From Thermoanaerobaculales bacterium (GTDB lineage Bacteria > Acidobacteriota > Thermoanaerobaculia > Thermoanaerobaculales > Sulfomarinibacteraceae), in assembly GCA_029938595.1 (NCBI GenBank), contig JAOZUP010000056.1:6980-14093 (forward strand): a DNA stretch of 7,114 nt, given 5' to 3'. Shown here in pieces: positions 5,878 to 7,114 of this stretch (positions are counted from its first letter, which is position 1; each line of letters starts with the position of its first letter). The position numbers and the translations under genes are program-made. The notes beneath the pieces were generated by a model. It was not told the DNA's origin, did no database searches, and worked only from the letters and a program-made list of their open reading frames with translations.

Positions 5878-6990
5878 TTAGCCGCCGGGGTTCGTTGGTG
5901 GCTCCAGCTCCTCACCCGTAAGCTCGATCGGATGGGGCTCGAAGCCCTGGTGGCTCAGCCCGTCGGGAATTGCTTCGGTTGCCCCTGCCGCCGCCGCGCG
6001 GTTCGGGAATCGTCCCCACACCAGCTGCCAACAGGGTTCACCTTCCCCCGAATCGATCGCCACCGGACGCACCACTTTCGGGTTGTCCTGCGCCTTCTTG
6101 AGTACTCGCTGGAGATCCTGGGGCTCGCAGCCCATATCGATCACCAGCCCCCACCCAATATTGGACACGGCAACGGTATCGTCCTCAGCAGTAGGCTCGG
6201 ATCCGGTCATCATCCAGATCAGCACGATAAGGGCGACGGCTAACGCGGCTGCAGCCGCCACGATCCAGGCCACCGGAACTTTGCGGCGCGGAAACTCCTC
6301 GTCGTCGTCAACAGGAAGCAGATCCATGTCGCCGCCGACCACAAGAGCCGGTTCCGGCTCGAGAATTCCGGTGACCACGAGCGCCGCGAGAAGACGGACT
6401 ACCTCGTCGGCACCGTGGGTCGAACGAGTGGCGACCTCCTGGGCGGTGCGCTCACCGGTAATCTTCGACACGATGAGATCCGCTTCCTCCGACAATCGCA
6501 GTGGTGCGTATAGATCGAGAAATTTCGGCGATCTGCTCAGGAGGACATCGAGATCAGGAAGAATCGATCGAGACAACTCACCCGTCGTGTCAGAGAGAAC
6601 CAACTCGACGAGAGTGTGGGTTATCGAAATGGTCGCGCCTTCGACGTCATTGGGTTCGCCTTCGACAACCTCGAGTTCGCGTTGCGGGTCGAGAAACCAA
6701 GCGCGAAGACTCTTCTGCAGCAACTCTTTGGCCGCACCCATCGCGTAGGTCTCGGCGATCTGCCCGTTCTTTGCCAAGCCGCGAGCTTCCTCGAGGAGAT
6801 CAATGTTGCCCACCGGTTCGCAGCTCAGCCGCCGGCAGAGCTCTAACGGATCGACTCCCTCCACGAAGCGGATCCGTCCGCCATGAAGGCGAAGAATGAG
6901 TTCTCCACCGGACCAGCCGAGGCGCGCTGCGCCATCCTCCCGGCGTGCAATCCAATTCCCGAGCTGCCAGATTTCATCGGGGTCGTTCAT
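5878..6990 (-). CDS. DUF4388-like single-pass membrane protein with SPOR-like C-terminus
   Basis: This 370-residue protein has unknown function. The N-terminal half has the DUF4388-like layout (GWSGGELILRLHGGRIRFVEG, about 20-45), followed by a winged-helix-like segment (LRLSEEADLIVSKITGERTAQEVATRS...LLAALVVTGILEPE, about 163-213) that parallels the next gene's product. After an acidic linker, RRK (235-237) precedes one strongly hydrophobic helix (239-261, VAWIVAAAAALAVALIVLIW). This predicts a cytoplasmic N-terminus and an exported C-terminus. The exported part (about 275-357) resembles an SPOR peptidoglycan-binding fold: GWGLVIDMG, a helix, then CWQLVWGRFPNRAAAAGATEAI. C288 and C320 could form a disulfide. 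The ATG at 6990 has no clear Shine-Dalgarno sequence and lies only a few bases after a promoter-like -10 box. The gene is first in an operon with the downstream paralogue. The SPOR call is tentative. Confidence 0.75.
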   Translation of the reverse strand: MNDPDEIWQLGNWIARREDGAARLGWSGGELILRLHGGRIRFVEGVDPLELCRRLSCEPVGNIDLLEEARGLAKNGQIAETYAMGAAKELLQKSLRAWFLDPQRELEVVEGEPNDVEGATISITHTLVELVLSDTTGELSRSILPDLDVLLSRSPKFLDLYAPLRLSEEADLIVSKITGERTAQEVATRSTHGADEVVRLLAALVVTGILEPEPALVVGGDMDLLPVDDDEEFPRRKVPVAWIVAAAAALAVALIVLIWMMTGSEPTAEDDTVAVSNIGWGLVIDMGCEPQDLQRVLKKAQDNPKVVRPVAIDSGEGEPCWQLVWGRFPNRAAAAGATEAIPDGLSHQGFEPHPIELTGEELEPPTNPGG

Positions 6991-6998
6991 GGCCCAAG

Positions 6999-7026
6999 AT
7001 TATTGCATCAGGCAGCAAGTTGTAAA
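6999..7026 (-). promoter_or_regulatory. Candidate sigma-70-type promoter of the DUF4388 pair
   Basis: On the minus strand TTTACA (7026-7021, five of six of TTGACA) and AATAAT (7004-6999, five of six of TATAAT) are 16 bases apart in an AT-richer patch. The expected start point (about 6994-6990) coincides with the ATG at 6990, so the message may be leaderless or nearly so, in line with the lack of a Shine-Dalgarno sequence. The remaining 7027-7114 has no gene I can identify; short minus-strand frames entering from the right stop near 7073 and 7087 and could be the tail of an upstream gene. Confidence 0.4.
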
Positions 7027-7114
7027 GCGCTCTCTCCGACGGAGCAGTCCAAAGGCGGACTAGCGCACTTCTCACCGGGTGTCTACTACGGGCGGCGAAG
7101 CGCGGCGTCCCGCC

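Overview
The window is a GC-rich (about 60% by eye) bacterial chromosomal segment. Six protein genes are all read from the minus strand, so transcription runs from the right end (7114) to the left end (1). No rRNA, tRNA, CRISPR array, transposase, phage or plasmid gene is visible. A sigma-54 response regulator, an SPOR-like single-pass membrane protein and DUF4388-type (PatA N-terminal-like) proteins suggest a high-GC Gram-negative lineage with rich signalling, such as Acidobacteriota (for example Thermoanaerobaculia-like) or Myxococcota-like bacteria. This placement is inference and no marker gene settles it.

Layout in transcription order: (1) 6990-5878, a membrane protein with a DUF4388-like N-terminal half, one transmembrane helix and an SPOR-like exported end. 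(2) 5873-4329, a soluble relative carrying a degenerate J domain and TPR-like repeats. It starts 4 nt after gene 1 stops, so the two form one operon. (3) 4326-4147, a 180-bp imperfect palindrome that fills almost the whole gap to the next gene. (4) 4139-3684, a small YacP/Rae1-like NYN-domain nuclease. (5) 3685-3655, a short array of CAAACGTT octamers, followed by a sigma-70-like promoter and a strong ribosome binding site. (6) 3578-2022, an ALDH7 (antiquitin)-type aldehyde dehydrogenase. (7) 2014-1933, two oppositely oriented arrays of GAGGTTAG-type octamers forming an imperfect inverted repeat. (8) 1916-567, an NtrC-family sigma-54 activator with a receiver domain. (9) 570-1, orotate phosphoribosyltransferase (pyrE), overlapping the regulator by 4 nt (GTGA) and cut by the window edge probably only a few codons before its stop.

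The genes do not form a single pathway. There are three likely units: the paralogous DUF4388-like pair, possibly read through into the NYN nuclease; the aldehyde dehydrogenase on its own promoter; and the regulator with pyrE. The most unusual content is the divergent tandem pair and the non-coding DNA. Each of the three larger gaps between genes is occupied by a different repeat: one long palindrome and two period-8 tandem arrays, one of them folded back on itself. Whether these are dispersed genome-wide repeats, regulatory sites or small mobile elements cannot be decided from one window.
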